From Folioceros fuciformis (taxonomy: Eukaryota > Anthocerotophyta > Anthocerotopsida > Anthocerotales): 62,945 nt of DNA. Location: contig JBNGIO010006337.1 in the NCBI GenBank assembly GCA_049999805.1, positions 332,215-395,159 of the forward strand. Direction: 5' to 3'. The translations under genes and the position numbers were made by a program. Shown piece after piece: positions 11,090 to 21,671 of this stretch; the first letter of the stretch is position 1; each line of letters starts with the position of its first letter. The notes beneath the pieces were generated by a model. The model did no database searches, was not told where the DNA came from, and saw only the letters and a program-made list of their open reading frames with translations.

Positions 11090-12700
11090 TCTGTATGTTT
11101 GGGGGGATGGTTGGAGACAACGAGCTACCCAAAGATGAGTCTGGAGGGGCGTAGGGATGACGATGAGGGTGAGGAACTTTATGGGGAACACAGAGAAGTT
11201 GATCATGAGGATGGAGATGAAAGTGCTCATGGTTACACAAGTGCTCAGCAAAGGCATTGGTGTCGGCTGCCCGCACCCCTTAAAAGCAAAAGCCCGTGGA
11301 GCCGGAGGCACGGGTAAAGCTGCTTATGTGTTCGTGCTGGGCAAGCAGGTGTAGTTAGCTCGCCGAATCATGACCCGTAACGAGAAAGATCATCCCATTC
11401 ATTTTGTGCCCAATCCGATGTGGTGAGAGCGTAATTCCAGCCGTGGTAGGTTGCACATTAGGAGGTTCACTGTGGTGATGAAATTGCTGGGAGCTCTTGC
11501 TGGAACGGTTTTGCGATGTCATCCCAGAATTTGGTCTCCCAGGAGCTGCTTTCCGGCTGTCATGCCATCAATCGTATTAGGAAGTTGCTGGAGATCTACC
11601 TTGGGCCCTAAACCTTTCCCTCTCGTTTGGAAATGCTTTGTTTGCTGTCTAACACGAGGTAGGCCATAACTTCACATCCCGTAGCTTTGTTTCATGCGAC
11701 TGCTTGTCCAGGTCGTCCGTGTTGGAGTGTATCCGTTATGAAACATGAAAGCTAGTAAATGAGATGCTGCTGACTGACGCCGTCCCAGTGCAGTCACAGC
11801 AAGTTGCAATAGAAAAGTTGGTAACCCTCCCCTGCGTGGTGGATAATTCACTGGCTCTCGCGCCGGCGAGTTCTTTGAGCACGAGCGGTAGTCTGTAGCC
11901 GCAGGAAGCAGCAGTACCAGTACACCTTCCTCGAAGCTGAAATGCGATCAATTCGTCAGATCGGCCCTGCCTTAAAGTTTCCATCCTGGAGTGTCTCGGA
12001 AGTCGCCGGTTCCGACCTTACAAGTGATGGATGACAGACTCCTTGATGCGACAGCAGGGAAAGGAGCGGTTGTGGAGGATGAACATGTGGAGAGTTTGAA
12101 GGTATGCAACAGGGTAGAGACTGTCGATTCTTCAAGACCCGGACAGAGTGGAGGAATGGAGATCTTTCTAACCTTGCAAGACGGGAGGGTTGGGGGGGGG
12201 GCGCAGAGGTAGAGGCAGTGGCGGGCCTAGAGATCTTGGGACTGCTGGGCATAATTCGGAGGAGGTGGAGAGGCATTTTTCTTTGGGGAAGTCATTGTCT
12301 TCTTTGGCTCTGCAGAAGGTGGATTGCGCTTCGGATGGCGAAGATGATCTGCAATCGCACGAGATGGAACAGTTTGTCCGCCCGCAAGATGCTGTACGAG
12401 TGGACGGAAGGGAGTAGGATGCAGAGCCGGCGTTCCCGAAGCCTTTTCATGATGAGGGTGAGACTGGGTGAGTGCTTGCCTGATGAGGGTGTTGCGCGCT
12501 TGGCTCACGAAGTAATTGATTGCACAGTGGACAGCGACGGAGCCCGCAGGATACGGTGCCAATGCCGGCATGAAGTCATTATTCACTCAGCCTCTGCGCA
12601 TGCGCACATTATGCCAGTGTACTGCTCCACAGAAAACTCGGAGATCATAAATAATGGGGTATACGTGCATGTGAAGGCTGGCCATTCATAAAAATATATA
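11090..12700. other. Unresolved region, no gene I can name
   Basis: Several medium open frames on the plus strand (for example 11991-12212 and 12104-12691) read partly protein-like, but no domain is visible. A run of nine or more G at about 12191-12200 switches between these frames, so a sequencing or assembly slip there could have split one frame. Confidence 0.3.
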
Positions 12701-12704
12701 TTGG

Positions 12705-12880
12705 GGTGCATCTGGAGACTCGCAGATCGTGAGCCTTGAGGTGCATGTAGAGACTGGCAGATTGTGATCCCTGAGGTGCATGTAGAGACTGGCAGATCGT
12801 GAGCCTTGGGATGCATGTAGAGACTGGCAGATCGTAAATCTTGGGTTGCACCTGGAGACCGGCGGAACATCACTCTTGTG
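12705..12880. repeat. 35-bp tandem repeat, about five units
   Basis: The unit is roughly ggtgcatgtagagactgg followed by cagatcgtgagccttga, starting at 12705, 12740 and so on. Later copies drift (aaatcttgg in place of gagccttga). Confidence 0.85.
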
Positions 12881-12989
12881 TGCATGGGGATCACTGGTTT
12901 TCTCGGAGTTAAAAATCTTGGGGATCTGCATCTGTCCGCATATGAGTGCGAAAGCTGGGGCATGCGGGAGAAAGGTCAATTTCAAGACT

Positions 12990-13395
12990 TGGATGGCATT
13001 CCTCGCATAAATCTTGGGGAGGATCTGGAGACTTGCAGATCTTAAAAGCCCAATTTCAACAATTGGAGAGCTTTCCTCGCATAAATCTGGGGGTGGATCT
13101 GGAGCAGATCTTACAAGGCCCATTCCAAGAATTGGATACCTTTCCTCACATAAATCTGGGGGTGGATCTGGAGGCTTGCAGATCTTACAAGTCCCATTTC
13201 AAGATTTGGATAGCTTTCCTCGCATAATTCTTGGGGTGGATCTGGACTTCCAGATCTTAAATCTTTGTGTGCATGTGGAGACTTTCAGATCTTAAATCTT
13301 CTAGTACATGTGGAGAGTTTCAGATCGTAAATCTTGAGGTGCATGTGGAGGCTAACAGATCACAAATTGGGTGCATCTCGCAGATCAAGGATGTC
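12990..13395. repeat. 70-74-bp tandem repeat related to the 35-bp array
   Basis: Units share cctcgcataaatct(t/g)gggg, ggatctggag and cagatctta, and start near 13001, 13075, 13144 and 13218. They then degrade into the shorter gtgcatgtggaga...cagatc unit up to about 13395, just before the protease gene. The two arrays look like one family with a change of period. Confidence 0.75.
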
Positions 13396-13527
13396 AAATT
13401 GACTGTTACAGAGGGAGGGTGCGAAAGGTCGGAGGATGCATATGTCTGGTACGTGCTTCGTGAATGCTTGCCAGTCTCCTTCCTCCGAGGTAGTCCAGGC
13501 GATCACTAGCACGTGAACGCAGCTCAA

Positions 13528-14556
13528 ATGGCGATAACTAGTGGCCTCTTGACAATGTTGCTTCTTGTCTTAATTTTCCATCTGGGTGCACAAGCTCGCT
13601 TGCTGGACTCGAAGGTCACAGGTTACGAGCCGGATGATTTGAAATTGAGTGAGAGCTTGGAGCGACTGTTTGATTCGTGGGCTGCACGCTTCCAGAAAAA
13701 CTACGTCAGCGAGAGTGAGAGGCGAGAGCGCTTTGAAATATTTCGGGATAACGTGCAGTATATCGATGCTCGCAATCACCAGATCAGTCACGTCTTAGGC
13801 TTGAATGAATTTTCGGATCTAACGTCTGATGAACATCGGTTATCATACACAGGGTACATAGCGCCGACAAACACATCATCAACAAGCACGAACTCGTCTC
13901 AAACTGCATATACCGCGACTTCCTTCACTTGGCAAAACCACGGGGTATTATCTAGTGTGAAGAATCAAGGCAGGTGCGGAAGCTGCTGGGCATTTTCTAC
14001 CACCGGAGCAGTAGAAGCTATATATTCCATCAAGGTTGGAAAAAGAGTGGCTCTTTCGGAGCAAGAGCTCATTGATTGCGTGAGTGATTGCTCTGGTTGT
14101 GGTGGGGGAAATATTCGGTCCGCCTTCAACTTCATACTCGGTAACGGTGGGATTGATTCGGCAACTGATTATAAATACTCAGCTTCAAATGGCGTTTGCA
14201 ACTCGATCAAGGAAAACGAGCGTACAGCTTCCATCACGGGATACGAGACTGTGGGGCGGAGCGAGAAAGCTTTGTTAAATGCAGTTGCCAACCAGCCAGT
14301 AAGTGTTGCGATTAATGGTGGAGGGAGGGATTTTCAATCGTACGCTTCCGGCATATTTACCGGCAACTGTGGGACGAACCTTGATCACTCTGTACTGGCA
14401 GTTGGCTGGGGAACATCCGGAGGAACTGATTACTGGATTCTCAAAAACTCTTGGGGCACGAACTGGGGAGAGGCGGGCTACATGCGTATCAAGCGGGTGA
14501 CAGGCTCTGACGGCTTGTGTGGCATGTACAAGGATGCCTCGTTTCCTACAATGTGA
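13528..14556 (+). CDS. Papain-like cysteine protease (C1A) precursor, intronless, 342 aa
   Basis: The frame is open from 13513, but the first codons there begin with GTG; the first ATG is at 13528 and gives a classic signal peptide (hydrophobic 5-21, cut likely after AQA at 23). Residues about 46-105 form the I29 inhibitor prodomain with the ERFNIN pattern (E-R-F-x-x-F-x-x-N-x-x-x-I-x-x-x-N) and N-E-F-S-D. The mature C1 domain starts near 130. Catalytic residues are all present: Gln147, Cys153 in GSCWAF, His287 in LDHSVLAVGWG, Asn307 in KNSWG. There is no C-terminal granulin domain or ER-retention KDEL. Expected role: vacuolar or secreted endopeptidase of the RD21/SAG12-like group. Having no introns is unusual for plant papains and may mean origin by retroposition. 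A decayed relative lies at 6136-6386. Confidence 0.93.
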   Translation: MAITSGLLTMLLLVLIFHLGAQARLLDSKVTGYEPDDLKLSESLERLFDSWAARFQKNYVSESERRERFEIFRDNVQYIDARNHQISHVLGLNEFSDLTSDEHRLSYTGYIAPTNTSSTSTNSSQTAYTATSFTWQNHGVLSSVKNQGRCGSCWAFSTTGAVEAIYSIKVGKRVALSEQELIDCVSDCSGCGGGNIRSAFNFILGNGGIDSATDYKYSASNGVCNSIKENERTASITGYETVGRSEKALLNAVANQPVSVAINGGGRDFQSYASGIFTGNCGTNLDHSVLAVGWGTSGGTDYWILKNSWGTNWGEAGYMRIKRVTGSDGLCGMYKDASFPTM

Positions 14557-15966
14557 CTTGCAGGAGGAAAGGACACGGCTTCAAGATTTTCATTTACTGC
14601 TAGAGCCTGTGAGAAATTAGATCTATCTCCCAATGCAAGCAGAGGGACAGGGTAACGTGTGCGGTGTATCAATTGCGTAACAACTTCTATTTGTGAAACA
14701 ACTAGATAGAATAATGCTGTGTCTTTTATTGATATTATAGATAGAATATAATATTTATTTACATGGAATTACATACTTATAATTTTGTGGTATTTATCCA
14801 CCCTTCGAGGGTTAAGAAAGACCAGAGCAAGACTCTTCCTAAGGAAATTTTGACAAGGTGGCTTCATCTTCTCCTTGTATTCATTTTTCCAGAAGCTACT
14901 GTCACGATTGATATGTGGAAAACAACAAGGGCACGCTCGAGATAAGTGGAACAGACACGAGCTTCAAGCTTGAGATAAATTCTCCTTCAACTGCTTCTCT
15001 TTCATCGCCGTGGGAAACCCGGTTGTTGGTTGTAGTGGGGATGCAGCATAAGCTTTGCGTAGCACGGCATGCATTAGTCCTGGACCAGACTTCGAGATTG
15101 AGCAGTGGCATCCGACTTGGAATCTGGCAGAACAGTGCACTATTGTCACTGTGATGTGGTGCAACACTGCAGAGTGACGACATGAGTCCATGCATGCCCG
15201 CAGTGACTGAAACATACATGCGAAGGGCGATGTTGAAGGCTGAGTATGTATTTGCAGGCTGCAACATGAGGCCCATCTGTCGAATGGACCAACCGAGGAG
15301 GCGGGCCTCGTTCTGGCTGACCAGGCTACTTTTGCTTGGCCTCTGAAGGCCTGCACGTGGAAGCACTGGCGCAGTGACGGATGCGACAAGGGACTGATTG
15401 AGATGTCCATACTGTACATGGATTACAACTGTACACTTATGTCGGGGCATTGGCCACGGACTACAACTAGCGTCTGCCAGGATAAATTCCGGGAAAGTCT
15501 AAAACTGCTGCCCAGCTTTATCTGTCGACCGAGACGGACATGCGATTGTGCTGGCCAGGATATGCGAACATGCGGCGGCAGCAGCTGTTGCGGCATGGTG
15601 GGCGCTTGGACGAATCGGTCCTCCTGGAGCACATAATTTAGAACATGATGACAGCCCGTCGTGGCTGCCGTCAGGAAAGCACGGCCCTACGGATGCGACA
15701 TCATGGCACAAAGGAGAGACTGGTTAAAAGCTTCATCCCAGGAAATGCTAGTGGTGGGAAAGTACTTGCCGACTACCAGACGTGGAAATGGAGTAAGGCT
15801 TAGGATTCTTACCTTAGGTAGCTGAGGGGTTGCGTTGTGAAGAAGCGTATGATGAACTCCAGGCTGCTCGGCATGTGCACCAAATGCTCTACAGGAGGAA
15901 CTTACTCTTCTGCTACTCCTACCAAACCAAATCAACCCGACCACGAAACAAGAATCCCAGCAGCTT
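14557..15966. other. Intergenic, no recognisable gene
   Basis: The first 200 bases are AT-rich and probably the protease 3' UTR. Open frames at 14902-15450 on both strands mirror each other and show no known motif. Confidence 0.4.
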
Positions 15967-17637
15967 CTAATTCACGATGGGTGCCCTAGTGATGGACGTC
16001 TTCCTATGCGTGTGTCTCTCGTTAGGGTGCTCATATGGCACTGGCCAGGGCTGATTCCTCTCCTTGTCCTTGAACCTACCTCCCCATGCGCTGAAGGTGG
16101 CGCACATATCCGGGTTGTAGTCATGCAGCTGGTCGCAAGTCATAAGCCCAGGATCCGAGGGCATCTGTCTGCCGCTGTCCTTGCTCTTGCTGCTCTTGTT
16201 GCACTTACTGCACTTGCTGTTCTTGCTCTTGCTATCACCTGTTTCCGTGTTGCTGGAACTACTACTATTATTACTGCCACGCAGCTCTCCCTGATGCTTA
16301 TTCTGGCCACTAGGCTTAGAGGATGTTTGCTTTGAAGAAGTGTGCCCAGAAGGTGGAGTGCCCGAATGCGAGGACGTTCCTGACCCAGAACTGACATAGC
16401 TTTTGCTGCTTAACACAGATTTTGGCGAAGCTGGGCGACTGGCTCCAGATCTGTTGCTCTTGTCGGATCTTGGAGACAGCAGCTCAGACCTGGGAGACCT
16501 GCAGCCTGCTGCATCGCCTCTGCCCGCGCCGTCGCTTGCACAGGAAGCTCCGGAGGGGGGTAAGCTGGGCGGGCAGTCACGCCCATCCTTGCTCTTCCCT
16601 TCAGACTGGCAGCTCCCCGGGCCTGCAAGCTTGGGCTCCGATCTGTGGCTACCTCCAGTCTTGGCCACGCTATCCGCCTTCTGGCTCCCAATCTCGTGAC
16701 ACGCCAGTGGATTTCCTCCCCCGTTCTCACTTGCTTTGTGGCTCCCATTGCCGTGCGACCTGTGACTGTCACTACTCTCCGCACAAGCCTTGTGGCTTCC
16801 ATTTCCATGAGACTTCTGACTTCCATTCTCGCGATCGGCAATCTTTTCATCCGGCCTAGCATCAGATCTGGCAGACTTGGCAGCCGCATGTGCAGCCGCA
16901 GTCTTGGTTTGCACCGCATAGGGAGGGGTGGGCGGAGCACCCGTAGCAGGCCCGTTACCGCCACCCCGGGCCTTCAGTATCCTGTCCCGGTCCAGGCTGC
17001 TCATCCAGGCCTTCCCAACAACCATCTGGCTCCGCTTCTTGGCAGCCGCTGCGGCCAGATCCCTGGGACTGACGTGGTTGGGATTCACAGCGTACTCGTC
17101 CGCCGAGCCAGGGTACTTGGGATTCCGTTTATCCTCCGCCCAGTGGTGCAGAATGGACCTCCAAGAGGGGTCCCCGGGATACCTCATCGGATCCGTCACA
17201 AACGTGGCCAGCCTACCAAAATACGGAGTAGGACCATCCGTATTCCTGCCGTAGTGGGGGCAAGGGATGATGCGATGCTGCTCACTGACATCGGTGGCAG
17301 TTCTGCCGAACCAGCCGCCCGGCAAAGTGCCCTTCTTCTGGGGCCTGCCGAAGTTCTCGAAGAAGTCGGTGACGGAGCTGGCCTTCCTGTTGAAGCAGGG
17401 CACAGGTGCATTGATCAGTTCGGGACTGTAGGAGTGGGGAGGGGGCTTTCCCTGGTAGAATTTAGTGACCGACGTTGCCTTCCTGCCGAAGTATGGGGTG
17501 TGGAAGCGCTGGTCGAACGGCTCATCCTTGAACAGAAACGTTTTCTTGCGCTGGTGGTTGAAGTTGTTATCTGGCTTGGGCTTCAACGATTTGAGCCTCA
17601 CAATACTGCCCTGATGCTTTCTCATCACCTGATCCAT
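15967..17637 (-). CDS. Uncharacterised 556-aa protein with four FGR-type motifs and a Ser-rich middle
   Basis: The start is well set: an in-frame TAG stands two codons before the ATG. Residues 48-58, 80-90, 108-118 and 138-148 repeat a motif close to P-x-(F/Y)-(G/N)-R-x-A-(T/S)-x-V-(T/S), spaced about 28-32 residues, with an extra HYGRN near 128-132. A basic tract (about 188-240) follows, then a long Ser/Gly/His/Lys-rich low-complexity region with GSHK and GSQK units (about 270-480), and a compact C-terminal segment (about 497-556) rich in Trp/Pro/His. No enzyme motif, signal peptide or membrane helix is seen. Regularly spaced short aromatic-Gly-Arg motifs are reminiscent of microtubule-associated or flagellar repeat proteins, which would fit a plant with motile sperm, but this is only a guess. 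No intron is needed. Confidence 0.7.
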   Translation of the reverse strand: MDQVMRKHQGSIVRLKSLKPKPDNNFNHQRKKTFLFKDEPFDQRFHTPYFGRKATSVTKFYQGKPPPHSYSPELINAPVPCFNRKASSVTDFFENFGRPQKKGTLPGGWFGRTATDVSEQHRIIPCPHYGRNTDGPTPYFGRLATFVTDPMRYPGDPSWRSILHHWAEDKRNPKYPGSADEYAVNPNHVSPRDLAAAAAKKRSQMVVGKAWMSSLDRDRILKARGGGNGPATGAPPTPPYAVQTKTAAAHAAAKSARSDARPDEKIADRENGSQKSHGNGSHKACAESSDSHRSHGNGSHKASENGGGNPLACHEIGSQKADSVAKTGGSHRSEPKLAGPGSCQSEGKSKDGRDCPPSLPPSGASCASDGAGRGDAAGCRSPRSELLSPRSDKSNRSGASRPASPKSVLSSKSYVSSGSGTSSHSGTPPSGHTSSKQTSSKPSGQNKHQGELRGSNNSSSSSNTETGDSKSKNSKCSKCNKSSKSKDSGRQMPSDPGLMTCDQLHDYNPDMCATFSAWGGRFKDKERNQPWPVPYEHPNERHTHRKTSITRAPIVN

Positions 17638-20600
17638 TTCCTACCTCGGGGCCCAGCCTGCCCCCGCACTAGCGCCGCTACCAATGTCCAGCCTAGCTCG
17701 CAACGGATCGAGTGCTCTCCGGATCCATGTGCAAAGCTTAGCACCCTCTGAATTCCTGGTCCAGGACTTCCTCCCAGCACAAATGTGTAGAAATTTCTAC
17801 CGCACCCAGTTCCACTGATGAGCGCACGCGCACCAACGAGTCCCCAGTTTCCTCCAGCCAGCCTCGAAGGCTCTGTCGGTGATGGCGAGCAGCGCGTGGA
17901 GCAGGGATTGCCCTGTTTTTTCTCGTCGCGCCCTTGGCTTTCGGCATTCCCGCAGGAGCGGGGGTAGTTGATGTCATAACCGCGCGAAGGCAGGCGAGGA
18001 GGGCAGGCAGGCAAGTAGCGACGCCGGACCCGCGTCAGCCGGCTCGGCCGGTTAAGCCGTCAGCACTCACAAATTCCCGTTCCGTTGTGTTGTGCTCACT
18101 TTGTCTACCGTTTCTTTAAATCAAGTCCGTTACCGGGCCTACCAAGGTCACTGTGACGGACACGCCTTAAGCCCTACGTAGGTAGGTCTGTTCCCTTGCA
18201 CTCCGCAGCTGGACACCATTTTGTCCAAGTTAGGGATTCCCTCGCGCTTCGCGCCTCGCGCCTGGCCTAGGTTATGGGCCAGCTCGTAGCAGCCTATCAT
18301 CCTTGTGCAGGAATTTTCTATCAAAGAACTCGCACTCCAGGGATTGCTTTCTCCTCTACTTAGGCAAATATGTGTCCACATCATATGCTCCTATTAAAGA
18401 AGTTATTTGATTGCGCTTCTATATCAGAGCTTGGGCATCATCAAACATTACCTATATCTTTATATGCCTATACCTAACTAGTGTTTTAACATGGCACAAA
18501 GTTCAGAGTTTCATTTGACACATTACTATACATTCATAGTATGTGTTGATCATTATGATTTAGGGTTAAGTCTGATTATATAAGTATATAGATTTCAATT
18601 AGAAATAAGTTAAAAAGACATCCCATTCATTAGGGTTACAACCTTAGATGAAGAGCTATGATGTTTAGTAATAGTTTTAAGTAAAGCCTAATTTTAGGAT
18701 ATTATGATTTTATTTTTTAGTACTTTCTTAAATATATATAAAAAATAATGTAATTACTCATTAATTATGATTAATTGATCTACATAAGCCAAAAACTAAA
18801 GATAGTATTCGAGAATGATTATACATATTACATCTAGATAGATTTACATCATTTTTGTTGATAAGAGGATGTGCACAAAATTATTTAGTGTTTAGGGTTT
18901 AGCACCTTGTACCATACCTCTACACGCCTCCTTAGACAACAAGGGGTTTTAGTTTTTTTCCTAGTGCACATGTGCAAGAGGGGAAAATGGAGACTTTATG
19001 AGGAGAAGAAAATGGGAAGAAATCTATCTATCTAAGAAATCGAAAGTGATGTAACAAACAAATGCAATATAGTATATGAATCAAATATTTTAACCACTAC
19101 TTGACTATAATATTTCCCTCTCATCCATCCCTTTTATATCTCTATCATATTTCAACAGTAACCAAGTACACTTAAGCTATATAGTATTGAAGTGTATTAC
19201 TAAACCATGGTTAAATCTAAAGGTGGTTGAAAATTTTGCTATGAGACTCTAACTCCCAATTCTTGAAGTATCAAAAGGTCTAAGGTTAATAATAAACCCA
19301 ATTCTATCCATTGGAACACCTTAAGATAATCAAAGATCATTCGGCTCATCCATTGAAGTATCCGACGATCTCGGATTAGTGTTTTCAGGTATTGGATTTG
19401 TTGTAGGTGGTGCAACATCAATGCTAACCATTGAATAATAAGACAATGGATTCGTCATTAACAATACAAAATCATGCCTAACCAGAATCGTAGCCCAAAA
19501 AGGTGGCCTCATTGTGGATGGTGCTATAACACTACAAACTATAGTACTATAAGGTGCTAGAATTCTCATGGCTTCTACCCTAGTATGATCAACCAAACTA
19601 AGTGCTTCTAGTACTAAAAAGCACCATTGTATGCTACAATACTTTCAAGCACTTTGTACAAAGTTTTTGTTGTTTCCTACACATCTCAAACTATTCTCAT
19701 CTCCTATTTTGATAAAACTGTGGCGGATGAATGAGGGTATAATCCACTCCATTTGCTACATAATCAGCTTTAATACCTTGTTCATAATGTTCACTCTAAG
19801 ATCTATAAGAGTCTGACTCTTGATTCCAAACCTTGTTGAACAAAGTCTGCAAATTTCCATGCATTTGCATGTATCTCCCGTATGAAAATCCTGCACACAT
19901 TCTTTGCAAGAAACCTTGGAATCCTTACATGTTGTTCAATATAAATTACATTTCATGTCATGTTTCTCACACTTGAAAAACTCATTTAGACCCTTGCACA
20001 CATGTAATAAGTCTTCCATCTTACATGGAAGTGCTATAATAAACAACCTTTAACTCTGGGATATAGAGCTATGGCTGATGCCCAACTTTGCCTCCCACTG
20101 GTATGCTTCTAACCATCTTTTTAAAAACTAGGATCACAACACTTCTTCTATTGCATGCATACTTGTAACCCAACTTCAACATGCTCACTAGTCCTAGAAA
20201 CCTAGTCCTCTTGTCAAATCTGAAAGTAATCTCATAAGGAGAGTACTAAGTCATTTTAATTACACTTATACTTATTCTTATATATATTTATTACTGTGGA
20301 GAGGCATATGTAAACTAAAATTTTTAAGTGTAATTAATGAGAAAATCAAGTGAACCTCTTATATTGTGGAGCACGATATGGATACCCATTAAAAACAGGG
20401 CTTGTAGAGAAACTTTGAATTTTTAATATATGATATAATATTTTATAATTATGTGAAAAAAAATACGATTTGTATGGCCAAGAGTATTGTATCCTTTGTT
20501 TGTTCAAGGGCATTGCTTCCCATAAACATCCTCCAAGTAGTTATGTTATGACTTGGACTAGCTATCCTCATATGGGACGTGAACATCGAGATTTCACTAA

Positions 20601-21050
20601 CTAATTATTCTGAGTGGTCTTTTGTTCATTTCTCATGGTGAGAGTTACAAAGGTTTTGCCTAACCACCTAAATTGGTTAACTAACTAGCTTACATGATTA
20701 AACTAAGTAAATTATATTGCTATTAACTCAAGTTAATACAAGTTACACATACTACATTCATTAATTACCTCTAAGTTCAACTTGGTAGCATAGAATCACA
20801 TCTATCAAGCATGGTCACGTGGTGTGGCTTACTTGCATATAGATAGTAATCAGTTAATAAATAAATTATACTGATAAACCTGATTAATGATAAATAATAT
20901 AATATCTAATTAATATAATTATTACAAGAATAAAAATAAAAACTAGATGTTGGCCTTGGAACTGATTTGTCTTTTGAGTCAGAGTCTTAGAAGGGATTTA
21001 ATACAACATATGAAAACAAGGAAACATGGTATTTTCTATTATTGAAAAAA
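17638..21050. other. Gene-poor region with a composition change near 18.4 kb
   Basis: GC-rich sequence that may carry the promoter of the minus-strand FGR-motif gene runs to about 18.3 kb. From there to 21.0 kb the DNA is strongly AT-rich with only short, random-looking frames. I see no gene and no clear repeat. The minus-strand frames around 19.24-19.60 kb have no recognisable domain. Confidence 0.4.
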
Positions 21051-21057
21051 AGATAGA

Positions 21058-21482
21058 AAGTTCCATCTACTCCAAAGACTTGGAGGAATAACCCGAGTAG
21101 GGCCAAAGGCAAAAAGGGGTACTAGCCCCGTCGAATATCATTCTCAAAAACTACTACTCCTCCCAAAATGTCATGATGTTGAATGACAAAAGGCCTACCT
21201 ACCACCGGTGCCGAAGAAACTGCTTGACCTCCGCTTGTTACTGTTCTAAAAACCGCATTGGCCAATGCTCGTTGCAAAGCAATGCATACTAATTGTGAAA
21301 AGAAAACAACTATAGAGGAAAGAGGGAGAACACCATTCCTATTGCTCTGATATACCTTGGCACACTCCTTGATAAACCTTGAAAAGTCCTTGCTCATAGC
21401 CCCATGAGTCTCAAGAGCAAGGGGGATGAAAGTATGCTCATCTTGCAAGGAAGAATACTTATGGACTTTGGCACTTGTACAA
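21058..21482 (-). pseudogene. C-terminal part of a non-LTR reverse-transcriptase-like ORF (left of copia-1)
   Basis: The minus-strand frame includes the motif F-I-P-L-A-L-E-T-H-G and the following helix-rich tail (ALQRALANAVFR) that closes this family of plant/algal reverse-transcriptase-like proteins. Read across the copia-1 insertion with one copy of the 5-bp target removed, it continues in frame from the right-hand part at 28.2 kb. Homologous 3' ends occur on the same strand at 36.44-36.70 and 50.45-50.82 kb. Confidence 0.7.
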
Positions 21483-21657
21483 TGTTAAGATAACAAGCCC
21501 TGTCACACTTAGGGTTATATGTATTTAATTTAGATTAAATATGTTTAGTTAAAGTGAAGCAACATGACTCTAGGTCATGAATATTTAAACACATTTTTTG
21601 TATTGATTATATTATTGATTCAGTTTTGGCAACAATCGTTTTTGCACAACTTTCACA
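21483..21657 (+). repeat. Copia-1 5' LTR
   Basis: 175 bp, begins TGTTAAGATAAC and ends CTTTCACA, followed at once by the primer site. Confidence 0.9.
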
Positions 21658-21671
21658 TGGTATCGGAGAGC
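21658..21671 (+). promoter_or_regulatory. Copia-1 primer-binding site
   Basis: tggtatcggagagc resembles the plant initiator-Met-tRNA site TGGTATCAGAGC, with changes in the second half. Confidence 0.75.

Noticed and set aside
13513-13527. Protease start five codons earlier
   Set aside because: The codon at 13513 is GTG. The first ATG is at 13528 and gives a normal signal peptide.
19239-19596. Minus-strand frames that might be an old copia reverse transcriptase
   Set aside because: No RT, RNase H or integrase block can be recognised.
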